The notes beneath the pieces are model-generated. The model saw only the letters and a list, made by a program, of their open reading frames with translations, searched no databases and had not been told where the DNA came from. The position numbers and the translations under genes were made by a program. Below, piece by piece: positions 39,452 to 49,502 of a stretch of DNA of 64,000 nucleotides (position 1 is the stretch's first letter; each line of letters starts with the position of its first letter). Origin of the DNA: Providencia vermicola (GTDB taxonomy: Bacteria; Pseudomonadota; Gammaproteobacteria; Enterobacterales; Enterobacteriaceae); the NCBI RefSeq assembly GCF_010748935.1, contig NZ_CP048797.1, positions 1-64,000 of the forward strand. The letters run 5' to 3'.

Positions 39452-41644
39452 TCAATCCATAAAGTCCGACTTTTTGAAGGGCATAGTGCCTTTGCAATCG
39501 GGATACGCTGTGCAGCCCCAGAACTTAGAGGCTCGTTTCTTGCCAGGGGCTTTTCCTTTCCTGAGACGCATCGGGCTACCGCAATCTGGGCAGTCTGGAC
39601 AATCCTCCGCCGCGATACGTTTCTCGGGTTTCCCTCGGTTGTCTGGGAACGTCTTCTTGCAAGCCTCGTTCTGGCAGCCCCAGAAAAAACCGTTCTTCCC
39701 TTTGATCCGGTGCATCTCTCCACCGCAGTTGAAGCATTCGTGTGAAGGAGGCTTCGCGCCCTCGAAGGCTTTAGCCATCGCGCCACCTTCTTTGGTCAGA
39801 ACCGGTGCGGCCACTTTGAGCTGCTCAACCATTTGGCAGATCCAGGTGGAAATCTGCTTCATGAAGACAGACATGTTCCCGGAGCCGGAGGCAACTTTCT
39901 CAAGCTCCTGCTCCCAAGCCGCAGTCATGCCGGGTGATTTGATGGCTGGTGGAAGCACTGCTATAAGCGCATGAGCCTTATCAGTTGCAAGCAGTACCTT
40001 TTTCTGACGCTTGAAGTAGCCTTTATCAACAGCGCCCTGGATGATGCTTGCGCGTGTTGCTGGAGTGCCTAAACCGGCTGTGTCTTTGAGGATTTGTTTG
40101 AACTTCTCCTCAGTCACGAACCGGGCAATGTTCTCCATCGCGGCAAGCAATGTGGCTTCGGTGAAGTGCGGTGCTGGCCGCGTCATTTTGTTTGCCAGCT
40201 CGGCCCCATTCAGCAAGGCAGGTTCGCCCTGGCTAACCCTGGGGAGCTTCTCTTGTTCAACCGGCGCGTCGGTGTCTTCCCCCTCGTCCTTGGGACTGCT
40301 TTCACTATCAGAAGCAAACAAAACCTTCCAGCCTTGTTTGGTAGGTGTCTTACCAGCGGACGCAAAGAGGTGACGCCCACACTGCACCTCGATGGAGGTT
40401 TTGGTGAACTCGAACTCGCTGTAGAACTGCGCGATGTAGAAACGACGGATGGCGTCGTAAAGATTGAACTCGATCTCAGACATGGCACTGATGTCTGTTC
40501 TGGCCGGTGTTGGAATGATCGCGTGGTGCGCGGTCACTTTGGCGTCATTGAATACCCTGGCCTTGCGATGAGGATCTGCGCCAGCCACCAGCCCAGAGAC
40601 GTTCTGATCGGACAAAATGAGCGCCTGGAGAATGTCCGGAATGTCTTCCTTTTGGCTCTCGGGTAGATAACGACTGTCAGTACGAGGGTAGGTGGTCGCT
40701 TTGTGCGTCTCGTACAGAGCTTGAGCTGCATCCAGTACCTGCTGAGCTGTGTATCCCCATCGTTTGCTCGCGTATTGTTGCAGCGACGTTAGATCGAAGG
40801 GGAGGGGGGCTGACTCTTTACCTGGTTTGGTTTCTGCTTTGCTGATAACAGCATTGGCACCATTGACCTGGGAGGCTACCTGCTCGGCATAGGCCTTATT
40901 GACGCACCGGCCTTGCTCGTCACTGCACTCTTCTGGTGGTATCCATTGGGCGGCAAACTGTCCATTCTGTACGGACACGTTCACACCCAGAGTCCAGTAT
41001 GGTGAGGGGGTGAAACCGGCGATCTCTCGGTCCCGTTGACAAACAAGAGCGACGGTTGGGGTGATAACCCTGCCAACGTGAAGAGTGTGGTTGAAGCCGA
41101 CATCTCGGGCCAGCACTGTGTAGAGGCGGCTCACGTTCATGCCTACCAACCAGTCAGCGCGTTGCCGTGCCAATGCGGCGTAGTAGAGTGAGACCGTATC
41201 CTTGCCATCCTTTACGTTGTTCAGCGCTTTCTTGATGCTTGACTCATCGAGAGCCGTCAAACAAACTCGGCGAATAGGGCCAGAGTAGCGGAATCGATCC
41301 AGAAGCGAACGGGCGATAGCCTCACCTTCTCGGTCGTAGTCCGTTGAGATGTAGATGGTGCTCGCCTTTTTGACCAGTCCCTCAACAATTTTGTACTGTT
41401 TGAACGCACTCTTGCGAACGTTGTACCGCCATGACTCTGGTGCAATAGGGAGGGTCTCCAGTGACCATGACTTGTAGCGTTCGTCATAATCGTCTGGCAT
41501 ATACAATTCCAGCAGGTGGCCGAACGCCCACGTAATAACGCGGTTTCCTCCATCATGGAGAAATCCATCACCTCGTTGGGAGGCCTTCATTACGCCAGCC
41601 AAATCTTTTGCCTGAGAAGGCTTCTCGCAGATATAAAGGTCCAT
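39452..41644 (-). CDS. topB: DNA topoisomerase III (type IA)
   Basis: A 730-aa type IA topoisomerase. The Toprim residues are E7 and DYD at 102-104; the active-site tyrosine is Y319 in TYPRTDSRYL. Two C-terminal zinc fingers of the topA type (CFNCGG...C...C near 625-650, and CPDCGS...C...C near 685-715). It resolves or decatenates plasmid replication or transfer intermediates. Related copies occur on other large conjugative elements. Confidence 0.95.
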   Translation of the reverse strand: MDLYICEKPSQAKDLAGVMKASQRGDGFLHDGGNRVITWAFGHLLELYMPDDYDERYKSWSLETLPIAPESWRYNVRKSAFKQYKIVEGLVKKASTIYISTDYDREGEAIARSLLDRFRYSGPIRRVCLTALDESSIKKALNNVKDGKDTVSLYYAALARQRADWLVGMNVSRLYTVLARDVGFNHTLHVGRVITPTVALVCQRDREIAGFTPSPYWTLGVNVSVQNGQFAAQWIPPEECSDEQGRCVNKAYAEQVASQVNGANAVISKAETKPGKESAPLPFDLTSLQQYASKRWGYTAQQVLDAAQALYETHKATTYPRTDSRYLPESQKEDIPDILQALILSDQNVSGLVAGADPHRKARVFNDAKVTAHHAIIPTPARTDISAMSEIEFNLYDAIRRFYIAQFYSEFEFTKTSIEVQCGRHLFASAGKTPTKQGWKVLFASDSESSPKDEGEDTDAPVEQEKLPRVSQGEPALLNGAELANKMTRPAPHFTEATLLAAMENIARFVTEEKFKQILKDTAGLGTPATRASIIQGAVDKGYFKRQKKVLLATDKAHALIAVLPPAIKSPGMTAAWEQELEKVASGSGNMSVFMKQISTWICQMVEQLKVAAPVLTKEGGAMAKAFEGAKPPSHECFNCGGEMHRIKGKNGFFWGCQNEACKKTFPDNRGKPEKRIAAEDCPDCPDCGSPMRLRKGKAPGKKRASKFWGCTAYPDCKGTMPFKKSDFMD

Positions 41645-41877
41645 TAAGCAGCTCCTCTCATCTTTGATTCCAGATTCGCCAGCTCAGTCCAGCTTTGAGC
41701 CAGACCTTTGACTTCGGGGTAGTCTCTGGAGAGGTTTTCGAGGACTCCAGAAATGACATAGGCCGCTTCGCTGGAATTACCCCTCGAACCGGCCTCCTGG
41801 AGCATGATTAATAAAGCGTCGAAGAGCTCAGCCTTACGGCCTAGCTCTGTCTGGTTTCTTATTTCAGAGCTTTGCAT
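41644..41877 (-). CDS. Small unknown protein upstream of topB
   Basis: A 77-aa acidic helical protein whose stop overlaps the topB start codon, so translation is coupled. Its own start overlaps the lipoprotein gene by 19 bp. No family recognised. Confidence 0.66.
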   Translation of the reverse strand: MQSSEIRNQTELGRKAELFDALLIMLQEAGSRGNSSEAAYVISGVLENLSRDYPEVKGLAQSWTELANLESKMRGAA

Positions 41878-42476
41878 GGGTTCACCACTGAATAGGGACG
41901 CACGGACTCGCGCACAATGCGGCGATCTGCGTCAGTTACAGCCTGACTGGTGCAAAAGTGCGTCCAGGCATTCAGATAATCTTTATAGGTGTGGGTAGGT
42001 GGTATGCAGCCGGTTACAACGTCCTTGGGGATGTTTGTGGTTCCCTCGGCTTCCACAAAGCGCCAATCGTGCTCGTCCATACCTTTGCCACCATCGCAAT
42101 AGCGTTCCCAGCGTGACAACTCGTACAGCGAGTAGCCTTTGCCTTTATTCATGGACTTGAAGGTATTGATGGCTTCGTTGACATCCCCGTGCTGTTTGAT
42201 CCCTGCTGGAGTTTTATCTGAACCAGCGGAGTCATCTTTGACCTTGTTCATCGTTGCGCTGACATTACCGTCGCCCAGCACATGGATATAACCAGGTTGA
42301 CGTAATGCAGCACCACCGCGCCCCATGTTGTCCCATGCCATCGACAGTTCCCGGCTAACTCGGGCAGGTTTGTCATTTTCGGCAGGGGCAGTCTGGGGCT
42401 GAGGCTTTTGCTCGGGGGCGTTAGAGGCACACCCGGCCAGAATTGCCACTCCCAGAATTGCTATCAGTTGTCTCAT
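41859..42476 (-). CDS. Lipoprotein, unknown
   Basis: A 205-aa lipoprotein (lipobox LAGC, about residues 13-16). The mature protein carries several cysteines (YCDGG, GCIPP, FCTSQ, NPCKALK), so disulfides are likely. ATG at 42476 was chosen for AGGA eight bases upstream. First gene of the minus-strand topB cluster, divergent from traI. Confidence 0.74.
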   Translation of the reverse strand: MRQLIAILGVAILAGCASNAPEQKPQPQTAPAENDKPARVSRELSMAWDNMGRGGAALRQPGYIHVLGDGNVSATMNKVKDDSAGSDKTPAGIKQHGDVNEAINTFKSMNKGKGYSLYELSRWERYCDGGKGMDEHDWRFVEAEGTTNIPKDVVTGCIPPTHTYKDYLNAWTHFCTSQAVTDADRRIVRESVRPYSVVNPCKALK

Positions 42477-42550
42477 CGTGTCGTTCCTCATAAAAAATTG
42501 TCGATGAGCCCATTCTAAAAGGGGGGGGATGGAAAGCTGGTTTCTCAAAC

Positions 42551-42565
42551 TGCCCAAATTGGACA
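42551..42565 (+). promoter_or_regulatory. AcaCD-like activator box upstream of traI
   Basis: TGCCCAAATTGGACA, about 80 bp upstream of traI. This is where a master-activator site is expected for the transfer operon. Confidence 0.65.
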
Positions 42566-42643
42566 GATAGGCGTGTGTGCGATCTAAAGGTGTTTTGAGA
42601 GCATGTAGCGACGAGAAATACGATAGGAATATGGTCAACCTAC

Positions 42644-45616
42644 ATGCTGAAAGCCCTTAACAAGTTATTTGGTGGGCGAAGTGGAGTGATCGAGACCGCG
42701 CCGAGCGTCAGAGTGTTGCCGCTTAAAGACGTGGAAGATGAAGAAATCCCTCGATACCCACCTTTTGCCAAGGGCCTGCCAGTGGCCCCACTAGACAAGA
42801 TACTGGCAACCCAAGCTGAACTGATTGAGAAAGTGCGGAACTCTCTCGGTTTCACTGTGGACGACTTCAACCGGCTTGTTTTGCCGGTGATCCAGCGGTA
42901 TGCCGCGTTTGTTCACCTGTTGCCAGCTTCCGAATCACACCACCACCGTGGCGCTGGTGGTCTGTTCCGACATGGGCTTGAAGTGGCCTTCTGGGCAGCT
43001 CAGGCATCTGAGTCAGTTATCTTTTCCATCGAGGGGACGCCTCGTGAACGCCGTGACAATGAGCCGCGTTGGAGACTGGCGAGCTGTTTCTCCGGGCTGC
43101 TGCATGATGTGGGTAAACCGCTCTCGGATGTGTCCATTACGGACAAAGACGGGTCAATCACATGGAACCCGTATTCGGAGTCACTTCATGACTGGGCACA
43201 CCGTCACGAAATCGACCGTTACTTTATCCGGTGGCGCGACAAGCGACACAAAAGACATGAGCAATTCTCGCTGCTGGCGGTGGATCGAATTATTCCGGCT
43301 GAGACTCGGGAGTTTCTGTCCAAGTCTGGCCCGTCCATCATGGAAGCGATGCTGGAAGCTATCTCAGGAACCAGCGTCAATCAGCCTGTGACCAAGCTGA
43401 TGCTTCGCGCTGACCAAGAGAGCGTCTCACGGGACCTTCGCCAGAGTCGTCTCGATGTGGACGAGTTCTCCTATGGTGTGCCTGTCGAGCGGTACGTGTT
43501 CGATGCCATCCGCCGCCTGGTTAAAACCGGAAAATGGAAGGTCAATGAGCCAGGCGCGAAAGTCTGGCACCTCAACCAAGGTGTATTCATTGCCTGGAAA
43601 CAGCTTGGGGACCTTTATGACTTGATCAGCCACGACAAGATCCCCGGTATTCCACGAGACCCTGACACACTGGCCGACATTCTCATCGAACGTGGTTTTG
43701 CTGTACCAAACACGGTGCAGGAGAAGGGTGAACGTGCGTACTACCGCTACTGGGAAGTTTTGCCTGAGATGCTCCAGGAGGCGGCGGGATCGGTGAAGAT
43801 CTTGATGCTCCGACTCGAATCAAACGACCTGGTGTTTACGACTGAGCCTCCTGCGGCTGTTGCTGCGGAAGTTGTTGGTGATGTTGAGGACGCTGAGATT
43901 GAGTTCGTTGATCCTGAGGAAGTCGATGACGACCAAGAGGAAGATGTGTCAGCTCTGAACGATGACATGTTGGCCGCAGAGCAGGAAGCAGAGAAAGCTC
44001 TAGCTGGTCTTGGCTTTGGTGATGCGATGGAGATGCTGAAAAGCACCTCAGATGCTGTCGAGGAGAAACCAGAGCAAAAAGATGCTGGATCAACGGAATC
44101 ATCTAAGCCTGACGCTGGCAAGAAGGGTAAGCCGCAGAGCAAACCGGGCAAAGCAAAACCGAAGAGTGATACAGAGAAACAACCCCACAAACCAGAGGCA
44201 AAAGAGGATTTGTCCCCTCAGGACATTGCCAAAAACGCACCACCTTTGGCAAACGACAATCCGTTACAAGCACTCAAGGATGTTGGGGGTGGACTGGGGG
44301 ACATCGACTTTCCGTTTGACGCATTCAGCGCATCGGCAGAGACAGCCAGCACTGACGCAACAAACTCAGAAATCCCAGATGTGGCAATGCCCGGAAAGCA
44401 AGAGAAGCAGCCAAAACAGGACTTCGTTCCACAAGAACAAAACTCCCTGCAGGGCGATGACTTTCCAATGTTCGGTAGTTCTGATGAACCGCCATCATGG
44501 GCGATTGAGCCGCTCCCTATGCTGACTGACGCACCAGAACAAACAACACCAGCGCCAGCAATGCCACCTACGGACAAACCTAATCTGCATGAGAAAGACG
44601 CAAAGACCTTACTCGTTGAGATGTTAGCCGGGTACGGAGAAGCATCGGCGTTGCTTGAACAAGCGATCATGCCTGTTTTGGAAGGTAAAACGACGCTGGG
44701 CGAAGTCCTATGCCTGATGAAGGGTCAAGCCGTCATTTTGTACCCGGATGGCGCTCGGTCGCTGGGTGCGCCGTCAGAGGTTCTCTCGAAGCTGTCCCAC
44801 GCCAACGCGATTGTTCCAGACCCGATTATGCCAGGTCGCAAAGTTCGTGATTTCAGCGGAGTGAAGGCAATTGTACTGGCGGAGCAGCTTTCAGATGCAG
44901 TCGTAGCGGCCATTAAGGATGCCGAGGCGTCAATGGGGGGATACCAGGATGCCTTTGAGCTCGTCTCTCCCCCTGGCTTGGATGCAAGCAAGAATAAGTC
45001 TGCACCGAAACAACAAAGCCGAAAAAAGGCGCAGCAGCAGAAGCCTGAGGTTAACGCCGGTAAACCCTCGCCTGAACAAAAGGCGAAAGGTAAGGACTCC
45101 CAGCCACAGCAGAAGGAGAAGAAGGTCGATGTTACTTCTCCGGTTGAAGAGCCGCAGCGCCAGCCGGTCCAAGAAAAACAGAACGTGGCTCGCCTTCCTA
45201 AGCGGGAGGTTCAACCAGTGGCTCCTGAGCCCAAAGTTGAGCGTGAGAAGGAATTGGGACACGTCGAGGTGCGAGAAAGGGAAGAGCCAGAGGTTAGGGA
45301 GTTTGAGCCGCCTAAGGCGAAAACAAACCCGAAAGACATCAACGCGGAAGATTTCTTGCCGTCTGGTGTTACGCCTCAGAAAGCACTCCAGATGCTCAAG
45401 GACATGATCCAAAAACGCTCGGGCAGATGGCTCGTGACACCTGTCCTGGAAGAGGATGGCTGCTTAGTAACCAGTGACAAAGCCTTCGACATGATTGCCG
45501 GTGAAAACATCGGCATCAGCAAACACATCCTCTGCGGGATGCTGAGCCGGGCACAGAGACGGCCTTTGCTCAAGAAACGTCAGGGAAAACTGTATTTAGA
45601 GGTAAATGAAACATGA
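42644..45616 (+). CDS. traI: TraI relaxase, MOB-H family
   Basis: A 990-aa relaxase. The N-terminal TraI_2 domain holds the HHH motif (99-101), H110 and the HD pair LLHDVGK (H154, D155) of the MOB-H family of SXT/R391, R27 and IncC elements. A long acidic and proline/glutamine-rich linker (about 415-830) leads to a C-terminal winged-helix-like domain (KDINAEDFLPSG onward). It nicks oriT and pilots the strand. It overlaps traD by four bases (ATGA). Confidence 0.95.
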   Translation: MLKALNKLFGGRSGVIETAPSVRVLPLKDVEDEEIPRYPPFAKGLPVAPLDKILATQAELIEKVRNSLGFTVDDFNRLVLPVIQRYAAFVHLLPASESHHHRGAGGLFRHGLEVAFWAAQASESVIFSIEGTPRERRDNEPRWRLASCFSGLLHDVGKPLSDVSITDKDGSITWNPYSESLHDWAHRHEIDRYFIRWRDKRHKRHEQFSLLAVDRIIPAETREFLSKSGPSIMEAMLEAISGTSVNQPVTKLMLRADQESVSRDLRQSRLDVDEFSYGVPVERYVFDAIRRLVKTGKWKVNEPGAKVWHLNQGVFIAWKQLGDLYDLISHDKIPGIPRDPDTLADILIERGFAVPNTVQEKGERAYYRYWEVLPEMLQEAAGSVKILMLRLESNDLVFTTEPPAAVAAEVVGDVEDAEIEFVDPEEVDDDQEEDVSALNDDMLAAEQEAEKALAGLGFGDAMEMLKSTSDAVEEKPEQKDAGSTESSKPDAGKKGKPQSKPGKAKPKSDTEKQPHKPEAKEDLSPQDIAKNAPPLANDNPLQALKDVGGGLGDIDFPFDAFSASAETASTDATNSEIPDVAMPGKQEKQPKQDFVPQEQNSLQGDDFPMFGSSDEPPSWAIEPLPMLTDAPEQTTPAPAMPPTDKPNLHEKDAKTLLVEMLAGYGEASALLEQAIMPVLEGKTTLGEVLCLMKGQAVILYPDGARSLGAPSEVLSKLSHANAIVPDPIMPGRKVRDFSGVKAIVLAEQLSDAVVAAIKDAEASMGGYQDAFELVSPPGLDASKNKSAPKQQSRKKAQQQKPEVNAGKPSPEQKAKGKDSQPQQKEKKVDVTSPVEEPQRQPVQEKQNVARLPKREVQPVAPEPKVEREKELGHVEVREREEPEVREFEPPKAKTNPKDINAEDFLPSGVTPQKALQMLKDMIQKRSGRWLVTPVLEEDGCLVTSDKAFDMIAGENIGISKHILCGMLSRAQRRPLLKKRQGKLYLEVNET

Positions 45617-47478
45617 CAATGAGTTATGACCCGCTCGCCTACGAGATGCCGTGGCGGCCCAACTATGAAAAAAATGCTGTAGCAGGCTGGCTTGCCGCCT
45701 CCGGCGCGGCTTTGGCCGTAGAGCAAGTCAGCACGATGCCTCCGGAGCCCTTCTATTGGATGACGGGGATCTGTGGCGTGATGGCGATGGCTCGTTTGCC
45801 AAAGGCTATCAAACTTCACCTGCTCCAAAAGCATTTGAAGGGGCGTGATCTGGAGTTTATTTCTATTGCGGAGCTCCAAAAGTACATCAAGGACACGCCG
45901 GACGATATGTGGCTTGGTAGTGGGTTCCTGTGGGAAAACCGCCATGCCCAGCGCGTGTTTGAGATCCTGAAACGCGACTGGACTTCCATCGTAGGGAGAG
46001 AGTCCACGGTCAAAAAGGTTGTCCGGAAGATACAGGGTAAGAAAAAGGAGCTGCCAATCGGCCAGCCCTGGATTCACGGGGTAGAACCCAAAGAAGAGAA
46101 GCTGATGCAGCCACTCAAGCACACTGAGGGGCATTCGCTGATCGTTGGGACCACCGGCTCGGGCAAGACCCGTATGTTCGACATCCTGATTTCACAGGCC
46201 ATTCTGCGTGGGGAAGCCGTGATCATCATAGACCCGAAAGGGGATAAGGAGATGCGGGACAATGCACGACGTGCCTGTGAAGCTATGGGGCAGCCGGAAA
46301 GATTCGTCTCATTTCATCCAGCATTCCCGGAAGAGTCGGTGCGTATCGACCCTCTGCGTAACTTCACCCGCGTGACTGAAATTGCAAGTCGTTTGGCAGC
46401 GTTGATCCCGTCCGAAGCAGGGGCCGACCCGTTCAAATCATTTGGATGGCAGGCACTGAACAACATCGCTCAGGGCTTGGTCATCACTCATGATCGTCCC
46501 AACCTGACAAAGCTCCGCCGATTCCTTGAAGGTGGCGCTGCTGGCTTGGTCATCAAGGCCGTTCAGGCTTACTCAGAGCGAGTTATGCCCGACTGGGAGG
46601 CAGAAGCAGCGGCTTATTTGGAGAAAGTCAAAAACGGTTCGCGTGAGAAGATCGCTTTCGCGTTGATGAAGTTCTACTACGACATCATCCAACCTGAGCA
46701 CCCAAACTCTGATCTGGAAGGCTTGCTGTCGATGTTCCAGCACGACCAAACCCACTTCTCCAAGATGGTGGCGAACCTCCTGCCGATCATGAATATGCTG
46801 ACGTCCGGGGAGCTAGGCCCTCTGCTGTCTCCAGACTCATCTGATCTGAGCGACGAACGCCAGATCACTGATTCCGCAAAAATCATCAACAACGCTCAAG
46901 TTGCTTATCTGGGGCTCGACTCCCTGACCGACAACATGGTTGGTAGTGCTATGGGGTCCATCTTCCTGTCAGACCTGACAGCGGTTGCCGGTGACAGATA
47001 CAACTACGGCGTCAACAACAGACCCGTAAATATCTTTGTTGATGAGGCTGCTGAGGTGATCAACGACCCGTTCATCCAGCTCCTGAACAAAGGTCGCGGT
47101 GCGAAACTTCGTCTTTTCGTTGCAACTCAGACTTTTGCTGACTTCGCAGCTCGACTGGGTAGCAAAGACAAAGCGCTCCAAGTGTTGGGGAACATCAACA
47201 ACACGTTTGCTCTGCGTATCGTCGATGGTGAAACACAGGAGTATATCGCAGATAACTTGCCGAAGACCCGGCTCAAGTACGTCATGCGGACTCAAGGCCA
47301 GAACTCGGATGGCAAGGAGCCCATTATGCACGGAGGCAACCAAGGCGAGCGTTTGATGGAGGAGGAAGCTGATCTGTTCCCAGCCCAGTTATTGGGAATG
47401 CTTCCGAACCTGGAATACATAGCCAAAATTTCAGGCGGAACAATCGTAAAAGGCCGTCTGCCCATATTGACCCAGTAA
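45613..47478 (+). CDS. traD: TraD type IV coupling protein
   Basis: A 621-aa VirD4/TraD ATPase. N-terminal membrane region (about 20-65), Walker A GTTGSGKT (179-186), Walker B NIFVDEAAEV near 475. It brings the relaxosome to the secretion channel. Coupled to traI by an ATGA overlap. Confidence 0.95.
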   Translation: MTMSYDPLAYEMPWRPNYEKNAVAGWLAASGAALAVEQVSTMPPEPFYWMTGICGVMAMARLPKAIKLHLLQKHLKGRDLEFISIAELQKYIKDTPDDMWLGSGFLWENRHAQRVFEILKRDWTSIVGRESTVKKVVRKIQGKKKELPIGQPWIHGVEPKEEKLMQPLKHTEGHSLIVGTTGSGKTRMFDILISQAILRGEAVIIIDPKGDKEMRDNARRACEAMGQPERFVSFHPAFPEESVRIDPLRNFTRVTEIASRLAALIPSEAGADPFKSFGWQALNNIAQGLVITHDRPNLTKLRRFLEGGAAGLVIKAVQAYSERVMPDWEAEAAAYLEKVKNGSREKIAFALMKFYYDIIQPEHPNSDLEGLLSMFQHDQTHFSKMVANLLPIMNMLTSGELGPLLSPDSSDLSDERQITDSAKIINNAQVAYLGLDSLTDNMVGSAMGSIFLSDLTAVAGDRYNYGVNNRPVNIFVDEAAEVINDPFIQLLNKGRGAKLRLFVATQTFADFAARLGSKDKALQVLGNINNTFALRIVDGETQEYIADNLPKTRLKYVMRTQGQNSDGKEPIMHGGNQGERLMEEEADLFPAQLLGMLPNLEYIAKISGGTIVKGRLPILTQ

Positions 47479-47488
47479 GAGCAGAGCT

Positions 47489-48073
47489 ATGTGTGACAAG
47501 AAGTATAGAAATTACGAGGTAGCCATCATGGTCGATGTGAACCCTTTCGACAGGGTTATGAATGAATTGAAAAGTCGTGGCCGCAAGAACGCTCACATCC
47601 TGAGCATCCTCCAATTCGACTGGCCTGCATCGGAGGCCATCATCGAGAAGCTGAGCTGCTACATCACAGACGGGATTAAGGCTAATCAGGAGCCTGTGAT
47701 TTACCCGATCATTGAAGAAGCTCTGCATCGCTACAGCCAGCTCGTGTTTCATGAGCAGAGAGAGAAATATGAAGACCCGGCCAGAATTGGGGCATTTCTG
47801 GAAACCCTGATCACCGAAACCTGCCGGGCGTTGGAAGTGCAAATTGTCGATAGTGGCGGTGATTCATGGTCTGTCGATTCAGGAGAGTCGTTCTCACTGT
47901 GGCTTTCTTCCCATCCAGGAGAACTATCCATTAACCCGCAGCCCCATGAGGATGAGACCTCTTTGCGTGGCTTGCTGTATGAGCTCATCACCTGTGAGAG
48001 CGTGAAAACTGTTTTAAGGAGAACCGACTATGAAGAAGCCGTGGTTGCTGGTCGCATGGCTGCTGGTTATTGA
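47489..48073 (+). CDS. Transfer-region protein between traD and traJ, unknown
   Basis: A 194-aa soluble protein. ATG at 47489 is used; ATG 47528 is a possible alternative. Position between the coupling protein and the DUF4400 gene, conserved from memory in SXT/R391-type elements, suggests a transfer-related job. It overlaps the next gene by 44 bp. No motif seen. Confidence 0.7.
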   Translation: MCDKKYRNYEVAIMVDVNPFDRVMNELKSRGRKNAHILSILQFDWPASEAIIEKLSCYITDGIKANQEPVIYPIIEEALHRYSQLVFHEQREKYEDPARIGAFLETLITETCRALEVQIVDSGGDSWSVDSGESFSLWLSSHPGELSINPQPHEDETSLRGLLYELITCESVKTVLRRTDYEEAVVAGRMAAGY

Positions 48074-48659
48074 GTTGCTGGCAATATTGCTGCTGATCCC
48101 TGGCGACTGGACAGACAGAGCCATCAAAAGGGAATCCGAGCTGGTGGAACAGAGTCTTGGTGTCGAAGCAAGAGACTGGATACAGAACAAAGCATCTACC
48201 TGGTTCAGGTCGAGCGTTATTGATTCAGGATTCTATGAGGGGATGTACCAAACGCTGATCCCATCAGAAGAGGAGCGCCAGAAGTCCAAGGGGATGCAGG
48301 ACATGGGCAAGGGCTGGTTTGTGTGGGTCAAAGGCCGCATGGAAGCCTTTGTCAACGTCATTTACCAGTTCTACACAAGGTTGGCACTGTTAGCCGCGTG
48401 GGCTCCCTATATGCTGATCCTGTTCGTACCTGCGGTATATGACGGGATGATGACATGGCGAATTAAGCGGACCAACTTCGATTATGCGAGTCCGGTTCTC
48501 CATCGTTACAGCGTTCGCGGAACGATGTACCTGATGGCCGGATTGTTCATCGCGTTCTTCATCCCCATAGCGCTCGATCCGGTTGTCATCCCGATGACAA
48601 TGATGACGTGCTGTGTCCTGGTTGGCCTGACGTTCGGCAACCTCCAGAAACGGGTATAG
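48030..48659 (+). CDS. traJ: DUF4400 membrane protein (TraJ-like)
   Basis: A 209-aa membrane protein with helices near 6-25, 110-135 and 165-200; LVAWLLVIELLAI and the long middle (WVKGRMEAFVNVIYQFYTR) match DUF4400 proteins that accompany TraD in MOB-H elements. In SXT/IncC elements the gene after traD is called traJ; I assign the name by position and family. GGAG eight bases before the ATG. Confidence 0.72.
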   Translation: MKKPWLLVAWLLVIELLAILLLIPGDWTDRAIKRESELVEQSLGVEARDWIQNKASTWFRSSVIDSGFYEGMYQTLIPSEEERQKSKGMQDMGKGWFVWVKGRMEAFVNVIYQFYTRLALLAAWAPYMLILFVPAVYDGMMTWRIKRTNFDYASPVLHRYSVRGTMYLMAGLFIAFFIPIALDPVVIPMTMMTCCVLVGLTFGNLQKRV

Positions 48660-48668
48660 GGAGGGAGG

Positions 48669-49115
48669 ATGAGCTACTCCGTTATAAATCAAGATGGGGT
48701 GCATCTGTGCGACATCCCATTGAACGTCTACCAGGTGATACGTCGCCAATCCTTGTCTGCGTTGTGGCTTTACTGGGCGCAGAGCTTGAATTTGGTGAAG
48801 GTGCTCATTGCTTGCGTCGGAAAGATGATCTTTGTGATGCCGGTAATGTGGTTCTGGGTGCTGGTGGTGTGCCGCTTGGTTGAACCAGAACGTATCTCAG
48901 ACGTGTCAGGACTTATCTCTCCGGACGTGATCGGGTGGGCCGCTGGTGCGGCCATCACCCTCATTATCTTTTCCGTATTTACACGCCCAGCGTTGTACGG
49001 ATACCACAACTTTTTCAAGCAGCATATTTGCTCAAGAGTAAAGCAAGTAACGCCGGAACTCAGAACAGTCACTGGGCCACTGTTCTTTTACCGAAACGAA
49101 ATTGGAACGATATAG
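48669..49115 (+). CDS. Membrane protein of the transfer region, unknown
   Basis: A 148-aa protein with hydrophobic segments near 40-70 and 88-108, in the traI operon. No family recognised. Confidence 0.7.
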   Translation: MSYSVINQDGVHLCDIPLNVYQVIRRQSLSALWLYWAQSLNLVKVLIACVGKMIFVMPVMWFWVLVVCRLVEPERISDVSGLISPDVIGWAAGAAITLIIFSVFTRPALYGYHNFFKQHICSRVKQVTPELRTVTGPLFFYRNEIGTI

Positions 49116-49124
49116 AGAGGAACC

Positions 49125-49502
49125 ATGAAAGTAACTAATAGACTCCAACTGCTGGCACTGGGGCTGTGTATAGCCGGTACTGCCATCGCGGCTCCTGATG
49201 TGCTCAATGACGACGCAAAGCTCAAGAACCTTGAGAAGGTGTGTCCCGACTGTCAGATGGTGGCAAAAGATGTACTCAATCTGCGGGTTGAAAACTGCCA
49301 GCTCAAAGACACTTCCAGTGCAATGATGATTGGCACCATGCAAAATGACCCTATGTTTTCGTTTATGCTGGCTGTACACACAGCGGCAGGCTCGGAGGCA
49401 TACAAAACGGTAGTTGGTGCCGCTGGCAACCATGTTGACTGTGAAAACCCGTTGAACTGGATCAAGCTGACCCAGCAAGCGATTAAAGGTGGCAAAGTCT
49501 AA
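49125..49502 (+). CDS. Periplasmic four-Cys protein, paralogue of 9233 lipoprotein
   Basis: A 125-aa protein with a signal peptide (1-22, ending AIAA). The cysteines C40, C43, C58 and C106 have the same spacing as in the 9233 lipoprotein, with VCPDCQMV against VCAACALV and PMFSFMLAVHTAAGSEAYK against SMFAAMMAINSIGGTDLYQ. It lacks a lipobox, so it is free in the periplasm. Likely disulfide-bonded, perhaps by the DsbA-like protein at 8339. Confidence 0.8.
   Translation: MKVTNRLQLLALGLCIAGTAIAAPDVLNDDAKLKNLEKVCPDCQMVAKDVLNLRVENCQLKDTSSAMMIGTMQNDPMFSFMLAVHTAAGSEAYKTVVGAAGNHVDCENPLNWIKLTQQAIKGGKV

Noticed and set aside
40094..40666. Plus-strand frame opposite topB
   Set aside because: Antisense to a clear topoisomerase gene; no supporting signals.
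42479..42643. oriT between the lipoprotein gene and traI
   Set aside because: No inverted repeat or nick-site pattern I can support; in related elements oriT lies near mobI, which I could not identify in this window.
44052..44525. Alternative-frame protein inside traI
   Set aside because: Overlaps the low-complexity linker of traI; arginine/glutamine-rich composition is a by-product of that codon use.
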